This document shows positions 8,052-18,464 of a stretch of DNA of 64,000 nt, in pieces. Where the stretch lies: the NCBI RefSeq assembly GCF_040712315.1, contig NC_134017.1, forward strand, positions 9,578,001-9,642,000, read 5' to 3'. Below the pieces are notes generated by a model. It ran no database searches and was not told the DNA's origin. It saw nothing but the letters and a program-made list of their open reading frames with translations. The stretch's first letter is position 1. Each line of letters begins with the position of its first letter. The position numbers were made by a program, and so were the translations under genes. The DNA comes from Castanea sativa (taxonomy: Eukaryota > Streptophyta > Magnoliopsida > Fagales > Fagaceae).

Positions 8052-10559
8052 ATGGAAAAGCTTCAGTTCCATAAAATCCATCTCCCTCCTTTTGCTGCTT
8101 TTCTTTTTCTGCTTCAGTTTCTCTCTGTGGCTTACTCTCTCACAGATAATAACTTCTTCATCAACTGTGGCTCAGCTACCAACGCCAACACAGACATCCG
8201 GAATTTCGTTGGGGACTTGAATTCCAGTGACCCGATCTCCTCTTCCTTTTCTTTCACAGGGCACAGCAGTCCCGTCGCAAACGGCAACCAGTCTTCAGGT
8301 ACATCATCAACTCTTTATCAGACAGCAAGAATTTTCAGAACCAACTCTTCCTACGAGTTTGATATCCCAAATAATGACATCTATTTTGTACGCCTTCATT
8401 TCTCTGCTTTCTCAACCCCGACTGACCTCTCCGCGGCTCTTTTTGATGTATGGACTTCTGGGTCCTCACTGTTGCTTAATTTCACTGGCAAAAACAGTAC
8501 CAACTCTCCTATAATAAAGGAATTCTTCCTTCCCATCTCTCCCGGAAAATTCAATGTGTATTTTTTGCCTCGAGGATCGTCTTTTGCGTTTATAAATGCA
8601 ATAGAAGTCTTCCCTGCCAATGATAGTTACATACCTGATGAAGCAAACCAAATTAGTTCTGTAGGAAGTAAAAATACTTACAGGGGTTTGAGATCTTGGA
8701 CATTACAGACCATTTACAGGATCAATGTTGGAGGCCCTAAAATCACACCAGAGAACGATACACTCTGGCGAAACTGGGACCCAGACGATGGATCTTACGA
8801 AAATGCAGGAAGTGCAACCAGCGTATCCCCGACTTCGTATTCCAGTATGCCTAATTACGGGGGAAATGTCAATGAAAGCATCAGTGCATCTACGGCCCCA
8901 ACTCTCGTCTACCAGACTGCGAAAGTAGCAAAACCGATGAATACCAGTGGCAATTTCAACTTAACCTGGTCTTTTAAAGTTGATAAGAGTGTTAGCCACC
9001 TTGTTCGAGTTCACTTCTGTGATATTATCAGTGAATCAGCTAACACTCTAAATTTCAGTCTACATATTTATAATAATTTCAGTATGTTGATCAATCCTTA
9101 TGAGTATGGTTACCAGTTAGCTGTTCCGTTTTACATCGATTTTGTGGTTTATTCTGATGATTCTGGACATTTGAATATCGGTATAGGCCCTTGGGCAGGT
9201 ACCATTTTAAACAGTGCCTTTCTGAATGGGCTGGAAATAATGAAGATACTGGGGAATTCAGGCATTACATTGAGCTTGCAAGAGCACGAGAAAAAAAATG
9301 TTTTTATTATAGTTGGTTCAATTCTTGGAGGCTTAGGCTTAATTTGCATTTTGGTAGCTGTGTTCTTTTTGGTTTTCAGATGCAGGAAGCCGAAGTCTAT
9401 TGAAACTTCAGACTGGTCGCCACTAACTGGAGGAGGGAGTTCTCACAGCAGGATGACTGAGGGAACCATCCCTAATATGAATCTCGGATTAAAGATACCA
9501 TTTTCTGAAATTCAATTGGCAACGAAAAACTTTGACACGAAGTTGCGGATTGGTAAGGGTGGCTTTGGGATCGTCTATAAGGGAACTCTCAAGAATGGCA
9601 CAAAAATTGCTGTGAAACGTAGTGATCCAGGGTCTGGCCAAGGCCTTCCAGAATTCCAAACAGAGATCATGGTTCTGTCCAAAATTCGCCACCGCCATCT
9701 TGTATCCTTGATTGGGTATTGTGATGAGAGGTCTGAGATGATACTTGTCTATGAATTCATGGCCAATGGGACTTTAAGGGATCATCTATATGCTTCGGAT
9801 AAGCCACCTTTGTCTTGGAAACAAAGGCTTGAAATTTGCAATGGTGCAGCCAGGGGTCTTCACTACCTCCACAAAGGGTCAGCTGGGGGAATCATACACC
9901 GTGATGTTAAGCCCACTAACATCCTGCTTGATAAGAATAATGTTGCTAAAGTTGCCGATTTTGGTCTTTCAAAATCGGGTCCTCTTGATGATACCCATGT
10001 CAGCACAACTGTCAAAGGCACAATTGGTTATCTTGATCCCGAGTATTTTAAGTCCCAACAGTTGACAGAAAAATCTGATGTCTACTCATTTGGCGTAGTT
10101 CTTCTTGAGGTGCTATGTGCAAGGCCGGCAATAGATAGCACGCTTCCAAGAGAGCAGGCGAATTTGGCAGAATGGGCAATGCTTTGCAAGAATAAAGGGT
10201 TGCTAGAAGATATTATTGATCCTATACTCAAGGATCAGATTGATCCTAACTCCCTAAGAAAATTTATTGAGACAACAGAGAAATGTTTGCAAGAATGCGG
10301 CACTGATCGCCCTACCATGGGTGACATATTGTGGGACTTGGAATATGCATTACAGCTTCAACAAACAGCAATGCCAAGAGAGCCACATGAAGACAGCACA
10401 GTTGGTGGTTCTGCAGCATTGGCAATGCCCAATGTTTGGAGGTTTCCTTCAATTAGTATGTCTATTGAGAGAGATGATATGCCTGCTATAATGGATGATG
10501 GCTCCTACACTAGAGATAGTGAAGTTTTTTCCCAGTTGAAAGCTGATGGTAGCAGATAA
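8052..10559 (+). CDS. Malectin-like receptor kinase, CrRLK1L family, copy 1
   Basis: Intact, intronless 835-residue receptor-like kinase closest to the CrRLK1L (FERONIA/THESEUS) family and to the At5g24010/At2g23200 type. Members sit in the plasma membrane and sense cell-wall state or RALF-type peptides. Residues 1-29 form a signal peptide. Residues about 33-400 hold a tandem malectin-like ectodomain (FFINCGS, YFVRLHFSAFS, TYRGLRSWT, LVRVHFCDI) rich in N-glycosylation sites. A membrane segment is at about 415-440, followed by basic CRKPK. The kinase domain has GKGGFGIVYKG (about 500), AVKRS, HRDVKPTNILL (about 615), DFGLSK (about 636) and YLDPEYF, so it is an RD kinase with all key residues. 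The start is the first ATG before the signal peptide and matches copy 2. Ligand and exact orthologue are unknown. Confidence 0.96.
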   Translation: MEKLQFHKIHLPPFAAFLFLLQFLSVAYSLTDNNFFINCGSATNANTDIRNFVGDLNSSDPISSSFSFTGHSSPVANGNQSSGTSSTLYQTARIFRTNSSYEFDIPNNDIYFVRLHFSAFSTPTDLSAALFDVWTSGSSLLLNFTGKNSTNSPIIKEFFLPISPGKFNVYFLPRGSSFAFINAIEVFPANDSYIPDEANQISSVGSKNTYRGLRSWTLQTIYRINVGGPKITPENDTLWRNWDPDDGSYENAGSATSVSPTSYSSMPNYGGNVNESISASTAPTLVYQTAKVAKPMNTSGNFNLTWSFKVDKSVSHLVRVHFCDIISESANTLNFSLHIYNNFSMLINPYEYGYQLAVPFYIDFVVYSDDSGHLNIGIGPWAGTILNSAFLNGLEIMKILGNSGITLSLQEHEKKNVFIIVGSILGGLGLICILVAVFFLVFRCRKPKSIETSDWSPLTGGGSSHSRMTEGTIPNMNLGLKIPFSEIQLATKNFDTKLRIGKGGFGIVYKGTLKNGTKIAVKRSDPGSGQGLPEFQTEIMVLSKIRHRHLVSLIGYCDERSEMILVYEFMANGTLRDHLYASDKPPLSWKQRLEICNGAARGLHYLHKGSAGGIIHRDVKPTNILLDKNNVAKVADFGLSKSGPLDDTHVSTTVKGTIGYLDPEYFKSQQLTEKSDVYSFGVVLLEVLCARPAIDSTLPREQANLAEWAMLCKNKGLLEDIIDPILKDQIDPNSLRKFIETTEKCLQECGTDRPTMGDILWDLEYALQLQQTAMPREPHEDSTVGGSAALAMPNVWRFPSISMSIERDDMPAIMDDGSYTRDSEVFSQLKADGSR

Positions 10560-11870
10560 TGTTATTTGGTTTTCAAGATCTAGTGACGCAGCTGAAGTTT
10601 CTTTATCCTCTACAAACTATGATAAATACACCTTTGTGAACTTCATTTTGTATTTTGGGTCGCATTAGCACTTCTTCTAATTGTAAACCAGCAGTATAAT
10701 GGTAGATTAGTTACATATTCTTGTCTGCATCTGTTTACCGCTTTTATATGCTTGCAAGTCTGTTCTTGGTGTTTGAATAAAATTTGTTTCATCAGAGGAA
10801 AAAAAATATTTACCAATGCTGATTGCCATTGGTTAATAGAGGGAAAATGCGCTTGAAAAGATCCTTATAGAGCTTGATGGGTTTGCTGGGTGCAAAGGTT
10901 TTATATTTCTGGTCTCTAAGAATTGTATCCGTTACACCCTGCTATTCTATGATAAGGTTGATTTGATCATAGGATTAGAGTTCGCCTTCCAAATGCCGAA
11001 GGGAGAGTAAATATTTCAAAAATTTAGGCCAACCAAGTGAAGATGTTTACATTTCTTGAGTGTCCACTCTTGGACAGAACTTGATTGGAGAGTAAGGTTG
11101 GCCCAGCTTCTTCAAGAGGCTGTTCTAAAGGGTAAGGCCTAGTCTTTAGGCATTTCTCAAGGTCTTTTACTTCAAGTGAAAATAATGTGATAGGAGCATA
11201 GTTACAAATTCCTTTCAGTTCTGCTCGGAATGGCCATAATTTTTCATTTCAATTAATCAACTGATATGAATCACCTTTCTACTCTATTTATTTATTTTTA
11301 GAGTGAGAAATAAAATTATTTAAATAGAATAGAGAAATGAAATTTTCTAGCTGATGCATGTGTCTATTTGTCAAAATAACAAAAATGGAGTTTTTAGAGT
11401 TAGTTTGGCTAAAATGCTAAAGAGGCTGATGTAAATGCTTTAGATTAAACTGAGTAGTTTACTTAATGTACTTTAGTAATTTATGGGTCTGCCGATTTTC
11501 ATTAGAAAAAAAAAAAAAGAAAAAAACAAAGAAGTAAATCTGAGGCTGTAACTTCTTTTCAAGTTTACATTTTGTTTATATATTACTGTGTTGACTTAGT
11601 ATTATTGTGCTGTTAAGTCATGGGTGATTTTTTTTTTTTTTTTTTTTTGCTTTGAGACAAAAAATTATATAATAGTATTGCGTATTTTATGTTAATGTAT
11701 TTATATTTGGTTTTGAAATTTGCTTAATTATTTGGTTTATCTGCTCATCAAAAAATTGGTTGATCTCACTATACTTAGTAGCTTAAACCCTTTTTTATAG
11801 GTTAGTAGCTTAAACATGATTGTTCATACAATTTGTTTTTTCTTTATAAATTTACTAAATAATTAGTTTT
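10560..11870 (+). repeat. 3' flank of receptor kinase copy 1 (duplicated)
   Basis: Matches 18465-19856 downstream of copy 2 with small indels, including the 3'UTR and distal AT-rich sequence. Homology ends at a shared TTTACTAAATAATTAGT. No further gene is seen. Confidence 0.85.
10776..10781 (+). terminator. Candidate polyadenylation signal, receptor kinase copy 1
   Basis: AATAAA about 215 bp after the stop codon, conserved in copy 2 at 18679. Position is plausible for a plant 3'UTR; use is not shown. Confidence 0.4.
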
Positions 11871-12593
11871 AAAAATTCAATATTAATGTTTTAAAGTGTG
11901 ATTAATTTATGGGAAAGACATTCACAACTTATGCACATTTTAAGGGGAAAAATGCTCAAAATTCAGAAGTTATGCTTCAATCCTGTGTCCCAAATGCTGT
12001 AGCTTTAGATATTGAACCCCCTGTAAAGGCTCAAAGATGTAAACTTTATCAAATAGACATTGTTTTTTTAGAATGTGATTCTAGACATTGTTTTATAGGA
12101 CATCTTCATTGAGTTAAAACTAATTTATAAAATAAAAGTTTTTTTTTTTACTTACAAATTTTATTATATTAACTATTTAGTTTGGCCCCCTAGAAAAACT
12201 TCCTGGCTCTGCCAATGGACACAGCATTAGCAACATGCCAAGATTATCATCATTGCTGAAAAAGAAGGAATTGGAGAGGCATCATCTACTAACACACTAG
12301 TAAATGATCCAGATTGAGATGCAGATTCGGAAGCCATAAATGAGACTTAAGCAAAGCTCTTATACTATGTTCAAAACTAAAGCAAGAAAAGAAAAATGAT
12401 AAAAAAAAAAATTTATACTGATCAATCCGAAAGAATTACATTAACCATTGTTGATACCTATTTTCGCGACACATTTTCTACAAGCCCGATTTAACCAAGC
12501 CTGACTTCATTGTAGGCTCAATTCATGTATTATATTATATTTTATTCTTTTAAGCATGGCCCAAGCCCATGTGACTTATGAAGGAAATTGGGG
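11871..12593. other. Non-coding spacer
   Basis: AT-rich. One short open frame (11909-12112) has no recognisable features. Nothing else supportable. Confidence 0.5.
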
Positions 12594-13052
12594 GTGGAAA
12601 TATGGGTACAGAGGAACTTTCCCTCTCTTCCTCACAACCTCTCTCAATTTTCTCTTCTCGGTGACTGTGGGTCGAAACTTCAGACCTGTTGAACCACGTT
12701 CTACCCACATACTTGAAACTTTAGAGCAAAAACTCATTTAGCCAGTCAATAATCTCACGATTCCGAAACTTAGGGGTGAAAATATGAGTATAGGGAAACC
12801 ATCTCTCTCTTCCTCACAACCTCTCTCAATTTCCTCTTCTCGGTGATTATAGGTTAAAGTTTCAAACCTGTTGAGCCACATTTTCCCCAGAGCTAAAACT
12901 TGAGAGTAAAAACTCATTGAGCCAGGAAACATTCTCACAATTCTGAACCTTAAGGGTGAAAATATGGGTATAGAGGAACCTTCCCTCTCTTTCTCACAAC
13001 CTCTCTTGATTCCCTCTTCTCGGTAACTGTGAGTTGAAGTTTCAAATCTGTT
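12594..13052. repeat. About 181-bp tandem repeat, 2.5 units
   Basis: Units start at 12594, 12776 and 12956 with GTGRAAATATGRGTA. Each contains CTTCCTCACAACCTCTCT-like and CTCTTCTCGGTRA words; the last unit stops near CAAATCTG. Non-coding satellite-like sequence, slightly diverged between units. Confidence 0.9.
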
Positions 13053-13341
13053 ATGTTTTTATGGTTTTTTTATTTTTTTGTACTTTTGTTATTAGCATTT
13101 TGATTCTCTCTTATCAAAGCACCAATAGCCATTTGTTCATTATACATTTGGAATTTTGGGCTTGATTCTCCACAATAAACACTTCTAAAAAACCCAAAGG
13201 GAGATTTGGGCTAATATCATATTTTTAGCCCTTGTTGCAAAACGTCCCCGACAACCATAAACCATATTTGTTTATATTAAAAAAAAAATAGAGCAAAACT
13301 CACCAAAACAAACTGACAATTAAGCCTAACTAACTAACTTA

Positions 13342-15146
13342 GGCCAAAATGGCCAAATATCACAATTTTCAGATATTTGTAGCAAAAAAACACTGTTTCG
13401 GAACTAAATAGAGAAATACCACATTTCTGGAACTCGAGTTTCAGAAACTCGAGTTCCAAATGGTACTCAAGTTTATGAAACTCGAGTTCCTCATTAGTTC
13501 TGCCACCGTAGTACTGCTGAGCTGAAATTTGTACAATTAAAAAAAATAATGTGGTACTCAAGCTTAGCAAACTCGAGTTCCATGCAACACAGTACTCAAG
13601 TATACCAGGCTCGAGTACCTATTACAAAAACTATTATGTTTATGTTTATTTCTATGGTACTCGAGCTTGGTAAGCCTGAGTACCTTGTTAGGAACTCGAG
13701 TTTATTAAACTCGAGTTCCTTATAACTTTTTTTTTTTGGGTAATCGACAAATAAACATAAACATAACAATAAGTAGCTTTTTTATGTTTTTATTTATTTA
13801 AATAGAAGAATTGTAAAATATAGAGATTTTAATTTCAAAATATGAATTAATTTCTACATTAATTAAAAGTGTTCATTGTTTTCTCATAAAAATTGTTCAC
13901 TGTTTTTTGTATAAACTATTTCTAGCATTCTGCATAAAATTATTTTATGTTCAACATTATTTAAAATATTGTTCACTCTCTTTTCTACGTAAATTATTCT
14001 CTATTCACTATTTAAAAAATTGTTCACTGTTTTCTTATAAAACACCTAGTGAAATCATGTTTTCTAAATATAAACGCCAATCTAAATGCTTTTTCATATT
14101 TGAATTTCACAATAATCAAATCTATTTCAAATTCAAACAATTGGACTGCTAAAAAAAATTGCTAGAAACAAAGTCACAAAGTCCTCAAAGTTTCTTGGTA
14201 TACTTAGAAACAAGTAATTAGATCAAGTCTTGTTGCACTTTGAGGGCATCCTGTTTTAGCAAGCTTTTCGAAGTCAATTTATACATAAAGAAGCCAATAC
14301 CTTATCTCATCATCTCACAAATTTATAATTTTAGACTCACCGTATCAAGCCCCAAACCTAGAGTATGAGCTTGGCATATAACAACTACCACACATCAAAA
14401 AAGTTTTCACCTTACAAGTGTAAGGCTTTCTTATAAACTAGTAATTATCCTCAAAAGAATTACACATTAAATAAAATCCAAACCTCAATAATTCAATTGC
14501 CAAAAATCTGCAAAGTATCAATTGAAGCAAAAATCTAAATCTCATGTGCATAAATACTAAACAACAACAATATTCAATACTTTATCTCAAGACTCAATAC
14601 CAAAAGTTTAATATTAATTATTCAAAACTCTTTAAGCTCTTCTTAGCAAAAACCCCCAACCTTGTTATTCTTCATAATTTGAAACTGAAAAGTGAGTTTG
14701 ACAACTCAACAAGTAACTAAAATCTCAACTAGCCAGATCAAGCATATTATATAAATTAAATAAATTAATTGTACATAGTACAACTATCTCGTTTGTAAAT
14801 AAATTAAGTGTACATAGTACAACCATCTCAAACATAAACATAAACATAATTTTTTTATTATTATTATTTTTTTATAATAGGTACTCGAGCCTGGTATACT
14901 CAAGGACTGTGTTGCATGGAACTCGAGTTTACCAAGCTCGAGTACCACATTATTTTTCTTAATTGTACAAGTTCCAGCTCAGTAGAGCCCTGGTGGCGAA
15001 AATGATGAGGAACTCGAGTTTCATAAACTCGAGTACCATTTGGTTTTAACTCGAGTTCCAGAAAAGTGGTATTTCCCTATTTAGTTCCGAAACAATGTTT
15101 TTTTGCTACAAATTTCTGAAAATTGTGGTATTTGGCCATTTTGGCC
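13342..15146. mobile_element. Mutator-like non-autonomous element with about 300-bp inverted ends
   Basis: 1805-bp element whose ends begin GGCCAAAATGGCCAAATA and are inverted copies over about 300 bp (13342-13645 and about 14835-15146). A perfect 10-bp direct repeat, AACTAACTTA, flanks it (13332-13341 and 15147-15156). The inner ends carry arrays of small palindromes built on AACTCGAGTT. The middle (about 13650-14830) is AT-rich with no transposase or recognisable captured gene. Long terminal inverted repeats plus a 9-11-bp duplication are the hallmark of Mutator-like elements. It lies in the spacer between the two receptor kinases. Confidence 0.92.
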
Positions 15147-15274
15147 AACTAACTTAGTCGTTACACAGTAATATCTGCCTTATTATTAGTCTAACTAATC
15201 ACCAAATCACAAGTGTTACACACTTAACAATCATGTACCATTTACGTGTCATTTCAATTTTTAATATAAACTCA

Positions 15275-15968
15275 GATACAAATTGGGTTTGGGAGTTGGT
15301 TTAATTTAATTGGCACCAATAATTTTTGGAATTGTTTCAATGTTCCTTTCCTTTTACTACCATGTTAGTGGCAGAAACCTGAGCAGTGGGTCCCATTTGG
15401 TGAGTGAAATTACAATAGTGCCATCATAATTCATTTTTCACAACTCAAAAACACCTAAAATATGTTTTCATTTTCAACAACTCATTGCTCATTTTATTGA
15501 GTTATGGATGATGAGAATTGAAAATGAAAACTTGGCCAAACATGGTTTTTAGGTATGAGGCCCATTGAAAATGAATAATGAGCTATGAAAACAGAATTAT
15601 GAGTCATAGAAATTGGCTAAACCAAACAGTCCCTCAGCTTGCAAGTTGCAACCCAAAGAGGCCAAGGGGAGTAAACTGATTGGCTATTCTCATCCAAATG
15701 CAAAAGGAATTTTGTTGACTCTTTCTGACTGTTGAAAAGTTTCTTAAGATTTTGAAGCTGATATTTTTGTACTGATTCTATAAAATGAATAATTGGGTTG
15801 CACAGTTATTGAAATCAAAAGACTGTTAAAACATTCACTTATTGACTTAAAGTCTTACTCCTAAAAGATTTCAATGTTCATTGAACTTGAAACTAACATA
15901 ACTCTCTTACCAGCATTTCTCAGACTAAAAATAAGCCAAAAGTTCTGCTTTTTATACCTCCATTTTTC
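15275..15968 (+). repeat. Upstream part of the receptor-kinase tandem duplication, copy 2
   Basis: Homologous to 6260-6680 plus 7908-8051 and lacking the transposons seen there, so it represents the uninterrupted promoter. It has one private stretch (about 15400-15630) containing inverted CATTTTCA/TGAAAATG words. Confidence 0.75.
15779..15787 (+). promoter_or_regulatory. Candidate TATA box, receptor kinase copy 2
   Basis: CTATAAAAT about 190 bp upstream of the ATG, in a block conserved with 6615 of copy 1. This would give a 5' leader of about 150 bp. Confidence 0.5.
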
Positions 15969-18464
15969 ATGGAAAAGCTTCAATTCCATAAAATCCATCT
16001 CCCTCATTTTGCTGCTCTTCTTTTTCTGCTTCAGTTTCTCTCTGTGGCTTACTCTCTCACAGATAATTTCTTCATCAACTGTGGCTCAGCTACCAACGCC
16101 AACACCGACATCCGGAATTTCGTTGGGGACTTGAATTCCATTGACTCGATCTCCTCTTCATTTTCTTTTACAGGGCACAGCAGCCCCGTCGCAAACAGCA
16201 GCCAGTCTTCAGGTACATCATCAACTCTTTATCAGACAGCAAGAATTTTCGGAAGCAACTCTTCCTACGAGTTTCATATCCCAAATAATGGCACCTATTT
16301 TGTACGCCTTCATTTCTCTGCTTTCTCAACCCCGACTGACCTCTCCGCGGCTCTTTTTGATGTATGGACTTCTGGGTCCTCACTGTTGCTTAATTTCACT
16401 GGCAAAAACAGTACCAACTCTCCTATAATAAAGGAATTCTTCCTTCCCATCTCTCCCGGAAAATTCAATGTGTATTTTTTGCCTCGAGGATCGTCTTTTG
16501 CGTTTATAAATGCAATAGAAGTCTTCCCTGCCAATGATAGTTACATACCTGATGAAGCAAACCAAATTAGTTCTGCAGGAAGTAAAAATACTTACAGGGG
16601 TTTGAGATCTTGGACATTACAGACCATTTACAGGATCAATGTTGGAGGCCCTAAAATCACACCAGAGAACGATACACTTTGGCGAAACTGGTTTCCAGAC
16701 GATGGATATTTCGATAATTCCAGAAGTGCAACCAGTGTACCACCCCTCTCCGGTAAGCCTAATTACGGTGGAAATGTCAGGGAAAGCATCAGTGAATATA
16801 CTGCCCCAACTCTCGTCTACCAGACTGCGAAAGCAGCAAAGCAGATGAATACCAGTGGCAATTTCAACTTAACCTGGTCTTTCAATGTTGATAAGAGTGC
16901 TAGACACCTTGTTCGAGTTCACTTCTGTGATATTATCAGTGTATCACCTAACACTCTAAATTTCAGTCTTCGTATTTATAATAATTTCAGTGTGTTGATC
17001 AATCCTTATGAGTATGGCCAGTCAACTATTCCTTTTTACATCGATTTTGTGGTTTATTCTGATGATTCTGGACATTTGAATATTGGTATAGGCCCTTCGG
17101 AAGATACCATGGTACACAGTGCCTTTCTGAATGGGCTGGAAATAATGAAGATAGTGGGGAATTCAGGCATTACATTGAGCTTGGAAGAGCACGAGAAAAA
17201 AAACGTTTTTCTTATAGTTGGTTCAATTCTTGGAGGGTTGGGCTTAATCTGCGTTATTGTAGTTCTGTTCTTTTTGGTTTTCAGATGCAAGAAGCTGAAG
17301 CCTATTGAAACTTCGGAGTGGTCACCACTACCTGGAGGAAGGAGTTCTCACAGCAGGATGACCGAGGGAACCATCCCTAATGTGAATCTCAAGTTGAAGA
17401 TACCATTTGCTGAAATTCAATTCACGACGAAAAGCTTTGAAACCAAATTGCTAATTGGTAAGGGTGGCTTTGGGAATGTGTATAGAGGTACTCTCAGGAA
17501 TGGCACAGAAGTTGCTGTGAAACGTAGTGAGCCAGGGTCAGGCCAAGGTCTTCCAGAATTCCAAACAGAGATCATGGTTCTGTCCAAAATTCGCCACCGT
17601 CATCTTGTTTCCTTGATTGGGTATTGTGATGAGAGGTCTGAGATGATACTTGTCTATGAATTCATGGCCAATGGGACTTTAAGGGATCGCCTATATGCTT
17701 CAGATAAGCCTCCCTTGTCTTGGAAGCAAAGGCTTGAAATTTGCATCGGTGCAGCGAAGGGTCTTCATTACCTTCACAAAGGATCAGCTGGGGGAATCAT
17801 ACACCGTGATGTTAAGCCCACTAACATCCTGCTTGATAAGAATAATGTTGCTAAAGTTGCCGATTTTGGTCTTTCAAAATCGGGTCCTCTTGATGATACC
17901 CATGTCAGCACAACTGTCAAAGGCACAATTGGTTATCTTGATCCCGAGTATTTTAAGTCCCAACAGTTGACAGAAAAATCTGATGTCTACTCATTTGGCG
18001 TAGTTCTTCTAGAGGTGCTATGTGCAAGGCCAGCAATAGATAGCACGCTTCCAAGAGAGCAGGCGAATTTGGCTGAATGGGCAATGCTTTGCAAGAATAA
18101 AGGGTTGCTAGAAGATATTATTGATCCTATACTCAAGGATCAGATTGATCCTAACTCCCTAAGAAAATTTATTGAGACAACAGAGAAATGTTTGCAAGAA
18201 TGCGGCACTGATCGCCCTACCATGGGTGATATATTGTGGGACTTGGAATATGCATTACAGCTTCAACAAACAGCAATGCCAAGAGAGCCACATGAAGACA
18301 GCACAGTTGGTGGTTCTGCAGCATTGGCAATGCCCAATGTTTGGAGGTTTCCTTCAATTAGTATGTCTATTGAGAGAGATGATATGCCTGCTATAATGGA
18401 TGATGGCTCCTACACTAGAGATAGTGAAGTTTTCTCCCAGTTGAAAGCTGATGGTAGCAGATAA
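15969..18464 (+). CDS. Malectin-like receptor kinase, CrRLK1L family, copy 2
   Basis: Intact, intronless 831-residue paralogue of the gene at 8052, with the same layout. It has a signal peptide (1-29), malectin-like ectodomain to about residue 397, membrane segment about 411-436, and a kinase with GKGGFGNVYRG (about 495), AVKRS, HRDVKPTNILL (about 611), DFGLSK and YLDPEYF. It is predicted to act at the plasma membrane as a cell-wall or peptide sensor. The last about 219 residues, from HRDVK to the stop, are identical to copy 1. The kinase N-lobe differs at about 16 of 130 positions, and the second half of the ectodomain is also diverged. The promoter is uninterrupted here, so this copy keeps the ancestral regulatory layout. 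Start chosen by alignment with copy 1. Confidence 0.96.
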   Translation: MEKLQFHKIHLPHFAALLFLLQFLSVAYSLTDNFFINCGSATNANTDIRNFVGDLNSIDSISSSFSFTGHSSPVANSSQSSGTSSTLYQTARIFGSNSSYEFHIPNNGTYFVRLHFSAFSTPTDLSAALFDVWTSGSSLLLNFTGKNSTNSPIIKEFFLPISPGKFNVYFLPRGSSFAFINAIEVFPANDSYIPDEANQISSAGSKNTYRGLRSWTLQTIYRINVGGPKITPENDTLWRNWFPDDGYFDNSRSATSVPPLSGKPNYGGNVRESISEYTAPTLVYQTAKAAKQMNTSGNFNLTWSFNVDKSARHLVRVHFCDIISVSPNTLNFSLRIYNNFSVLINPYEYGQSTIPFYIDFVVYSDDSGHLNIGIGPSEDTMVHSAFLNGLEIMKIVGNSGITLSLEEHEKKNVFLIVGSILGGLGLICVIVVLFFLVFRCKKLKPIETSEWSPLPGGRSSHSRMTEGTIPNVNLKLKIPFAEIQFTTKSFETKLLIGKGGFGNVYRGTLRNGTEVAVKRSEPGSGQGLPEFQTEIMVLSKIRHRHLVSLIGYCDERSEMILVYEFMANGTLRDRLYASDKPPLSWKQRLEICIGAAKGLHYLHKGSAGGIIHRDVKPTNILLDKNNVAKVADFGLSKSGPLDDTHVSTTVKGTIGYLDPEYFKSQQLTEKSDVYSFGVVLLEVLCARPAIDSTLPREQANLAEWAMLCKNKGLLEDIIDPILKDQIDPNSLRKFIETTEKCLQECGTDRPTMGDILWDLEYALQLQQTAMPREPHEDSTVGGSAALAMPNVWRFPSISMSIERDDMPAIMDDGSYTRDSEVFSQLKADGSR

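Noticed and set aside
11909..12112. 67-codon open frame
   Set aside because: No recognised domain, no homologous frame in the duplicated flank of copy 2; treated as chance.
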